Below are positions 28,395-30,124 of a DNA stretch of 30,124 nucleotides, in pieces. The position numbers and the translations under genes are program-made. How positions within the stretch are numbered: the first letter of the stretch is position 1; the number at the start of each line of letters is the position of its first letter. The notes beneath the pieces were generated by a model. The model had not been told where the DNA came from. It did no database searches and saw only the letters and a program-made list of their open reading frames with translations. This DNA is from Deinococcus aerophilus (GTDB lineage Bacteria > Deinococcota > Deinococci > Deinococcales > Deinococcaceae), in assembly GCF_014647075.1 (NCBI RefSeq), contig NZ_BMOM01000033.1:1-30124 (forward strand), given 5' to 3'.

Positions 28395-29135
28395 GTGAAC
28401 CACGCGTACGTGGATGCCAGCTGGCATGAACTGCCCGACGGCAGCGAGATCGGAGGCTGGGGGCTGGTGCTGCTGACGCCGGGCGCCCTGCCGGGCCGCT
28501 TTCAGGGGCAGCTGAATGCCCCGGACAACAATGCCGCCGAGCTGCGCGCGGTGCTGGAGGCGGTGCGGCTGGCCCCCCCCGGCGAGGCGCTGTCGGTCTT
28601 CACCGACAACCAGGCCGTGATCGCCGCCGTGTCGCGCGGACGGGGGGGCCCCCAACTGGCCGAACTCGCGCGCGAGGTGCTTGACGGAGCGCACGCGCGC
28701 GGCGTGACTCTGCGGGTGGACTACGTGCCCCGCACCCGGCGGCACATGCTCTCGGCGCACGCCCTCGCCAACGACGCGCGGCGCGGTCTGGGCACGCCGG
28801 GACTGGACGCCGCACAGGCCGACGTGCTGATCGAGCAGCGGCCCGCCCTGCCCGAGGCGCGCGTGAGCCTGCGCCGCAGCGGCGAGCGTGTCACGGCGCA
28901 CGTCCCGCTCGATCCCCTCTCGGAGGTGCCGCCCAGCGCCCAGGCGTTGCTCGCGGCGGTGGGGCTCGCGCAGCCCGGTGAGGTGCTGCTGGTGCGCCGC
29001 GCAAGCAAGGTGGCCCAGGCGCTGTGGCAGCGGCCCGAGCGCGCCCTGCGCCCGGCAGCCCAGGCCACGCTGGTCACTGCCCGGCAGGCGGCCGAGGCCA
29101 GCGGCATTCAGGTGGAATTTCTGGGCGTGGGCTGA
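28395..29135 (+). CDS. RNase H-like protein with extra C-terminal domain
   Basis: The first 130 residues are an RNase HI-type domain, which degrades RNA in RNA-DNA hybrids. The four acidic active-site residues are visible: Asp7 (YVDAS), Glu49 (NAAELRAV), Asp71 (FTDNQ) and Asp127 (ALANDARR). The remaining 115 residues (about 132-246) are not part of the normal 155-aa enzyme and form a domain I do not recognise; it includes VSLRRSGERVTAHVPLDPLS and a stretch of helices to the end. The start is GTG 28395 with GGAGG six bases before it, one of few Shine-Dalgarno-led starts outside the operons. A 12-bp palindrome, GCTGAGCTCAGC, covers the stop codon. Confidence 0.82.
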   Translation: MNHAYVDASWHELPDGSEIGGWGLVLLTPGALPGRFQGQLNAPDNNAAELRAVLEAVRLAPPGEALSVFTDNQAVIAAVSRGRGGPQLAELAREVLDGAHARGVTLRVDYVPRTRRHMLSAHALANDARRGLGTPGLDAAQADVLIEQRPALPEARVSLRRSGERVTAHVPLDPLSEVPPSAQALLAAVGLAQPGEVLLVRRASKVAQALWQRPERALRPAAQATLVTARQAAEASGIQVEFLGVG

Positions 29136-29213
29136 GCTCAGCGGTCGGGAGCAGCCCTCCCCTTTCTCAACGTCCCCTGTGGACCGGCCTCACCTCCGGA
29201 CCCGCCCGGCCCC

Positions 29214-29219
29214 TAGCCT
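29214..29219 (+). promoter_or_regulatory. -10 box (TAGCCT) for leaderless DUF1622-like gene
   Basis: TAGCCT ends six bases before ATG 29226. No Shine-Dalgarno of normal spacing is present. Confidence 0.45.
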
Positions 29220-29225
29220 GCAGGG

Positions 29226-29639
29226 ATGGAAGGGGACACAGCCGGGTTGTTCGCGAGGTTCGAAGAGGTGGTGCGGCAGATCACGCTGTACCTGGCCACC
29301 GGGGTGGAGGCCGCCTCGGGAATCATCGTCGGCATCGCAGTGCTGGAGGCGCTGTGGCGTTCGCTGGGGCTGTTTTTCCTGCGCCAGGGCAGCCCCGAAT
29401 CCTTGAAAGAGACCATCCGGCTGCGCCTGGGCATCTGGCTGTCGGTGGTGCTGGAGTTCCTGCTCGCCGCCGACATCCTGCGCACTGCCATCGCGCCCAA
29501 CTGGAACGACATCGGCAAGCTCGCGGCCATCGCCGGCATCCGCACCGCGCTGAATTATTTCCTGCAGCGTGAGGTCCGCGAGGCCGAGCGGGCACGGGCC
29601 GACAGCACCGCCGGGCCCCCACAGCACAGGGCGGGATAG
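29226..29639 (+). CDS. DUF1622-like membrane protein
   Basis: A 137-aa protein with about three membrane segments (residues 18-42, 70-90 and a shorter one near 95-112). The pattern of a first helix with many Gly/Ala, a RLRLGIWLSVVLEFLLAADI segment and a later IAGIRTALNYFLQRE end matches small DUF1622 proteins, whose function is unknown. The C-terminal tail is charged and probably cytosolic. The next gene, seven bases from this stop, encodes a second small membrane protein of similar layout, so the pair may act together. Confidence 0.7.
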   Translation: MEGDTAGLFARFEEVVRQITLYLATGVEAASGIIVGIAVLEALWRSLGLFFLRQGSPESLKETIRLRLGIWLSVVLEFLLAADILRTAIAPNWNDIGKLAAIAGIRTALNYFLQREVREAERARADSTAGPPQHRAG

Positions 29640-29645
29640 ACCGCC

Positions 29646-29945
29646 GTGTTCGCTGCCCTGCGCCTGTTCGTGGAACTGCTCACCAATCTGGTGATCGCGG
29701 GCGCGGTGCTCGGCGCGCTGTGGGCCCTGCTGCGGGGGCACGACCTGAACCGGGCAAGGCTAATAGTCGCCGACGGCATCCTGAGTGCCCTGAATCTCAA
29801 ACTCGTCGCGACCTTGTTAAAGACCGTGGAGCTCACGACATGGTCCCAGATCGGGCTGTTTGTCGCTGTCCTCGCGCTGCGGATTGCCCTGAAATGGGTC
29901 ATCACCTGGGAGCGGCGTGGGTTTGAGGTGCAGCGTATCCGCTGA
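29646..29945 (+). CDS. Second small membrane protein, partner of the DUF1622-like protein
   Basis: A 99-aa protein starting at GTG 29646, six bases after the stop of the first. It has three hydrophobic stretches (about 5-30, 38-60 and 68-88) and ends ALKWVITWERRGFEVQ. Its central ARLIVADGILSALNLKLVAT resembles the RLRLGIWLSVVLEFLLAADI region of its neighbour, suggesting a diverged duplicate. Function unknown. The close spacing implies one mRNA. Confidence 0.68.
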   Translation: MFAALRLFVELLTNLVIAGAVLGALWALLRGHDLNRARLIVADGILSALNLKLVATLLKTVELTTWSQIGLFVAVLALRIALKWVITWERRGFEVQRIR

Positions 29946-29983
29946 GCAGCCTTGAGGCGGCCCAGCGGGAAGACTTCAGGCGC

Positions 29984-30124
29984 TCAGGGAATCGAGGATC
30001 TTCTGGCACGCCGCCTCGCAGCGGCGGCACGCCTCGGCACACACCCCGCAGTGCGCCATGTTCATCTTCTCCGCGTGCCCCTGGCATTCCTGCCCACATG
30101 CCCGGCACGCCGCCAGACACGCCT
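29984..30124 (-). CDS. Cys-rich four-helix-bundle copper-binding-like protein (DUF326), 5' end cut by the window edge
   Basis: The C-terminal 46 codons of a minus-strand gene; the stop TGA is at 29986..29984 and the frame stays open to the right edge. The sequence is dense in cysteine with regular spacing: CLAACRACGQEC, a His-Met segment (GHAEKMNMAHC), then CGVCAEACRRCEAACQ. This pattern of CxxxCxxC pairs with His and Met is that of small four-helix-bundle copper-binding or copper-storage proteins, which bind Cu(I) through cysteines on the helices. The N terminus is outside the window, so a signal peptide cannot be judged. It converges on the DUF1622-like pair with a 38-bp gap. Confidence 0.85.

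Noticed and set aside
29902..30120. 72-aa minus-strand frame at the right edge
   Set aside because: It is in a different frame from the Cys-rich copper-binding-like gene, which ends at 29984 and has the recognisable pattern.

Overview
The window looks like a chromosomal segment of a Deinococcus-type bacterium. This is inferred from the high GC content with strong GC3 in most genes, the MoaD-MoaE fusion, the menaquinol-type cytochrome b/Rieske/cytochrome c operon, a TrmB with a long C-terminal extension next to a small-form GidA-like protein (as in Thermus), DUF11-rich envelope proteins, and many start codons with a TANNNT box 5-8 nt upstream, the pattern of leaderless transcripts reported for Deinococcus. 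I could not compare with a database, so the genus is an inference.

Layout. 1-1752: edge of a minus-strand gene with a consensus promoter, then a phosphodiester-glycosidase-like exported protein and a MoaD-MoaE fusion. 1774-3016 (-): ruvC followed by a PrsW-like membrane protease. 3215-3637 (-): A-type Fe-S carrier with a strong terminator. 3765-4013 (+): small unknown protein. 4077-7296 (-): bc-type respiratory operon (cytochrome c with four membrane segments, Rieske protein, cytochrome b, small ORF). 7524-8363 (-): class-A-like serine hydrolase. 8441-9341 (-): orphan NarL-type response regulator and a small Cys-rich ORF, divergent from a membrane protein at 9466. 9991-10932 (-): EamA transporter.

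11020-23806 (-) is the most distinctive part: four envelope genes in one direction. The first encodes a 717-aa secreted protein, followed by a hairpin gap. Then come three translationally coupled genes: a 932-aa DUF11/SdrD-B-like protein, a 1610-aa protein with an Ig-like front half and a probable outer-membrane beta-barrel, and a 959-aa DUF11 protein. The first two share an N-terminal module; the second and third share a second module. Upstream lies a roughly 500-bp gene-poor leader with several nested inverted repeats. I read this as an outer-envelope assembly or adhesin system, function unproven.

24311-28023: methyltransferase (-), SCP2-like protein (+), then pyrE, small-form GidA-like protein and trmB (all -). 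28071-29945 (+): small ORF, a large hairpin element, an RNase H-like protein with an extra C-terminal domain, and two DUF1622-like membrane proteins. The right edge cuts a minus-strand Cys-rich four-helix-bundle copper-binding-like gene.
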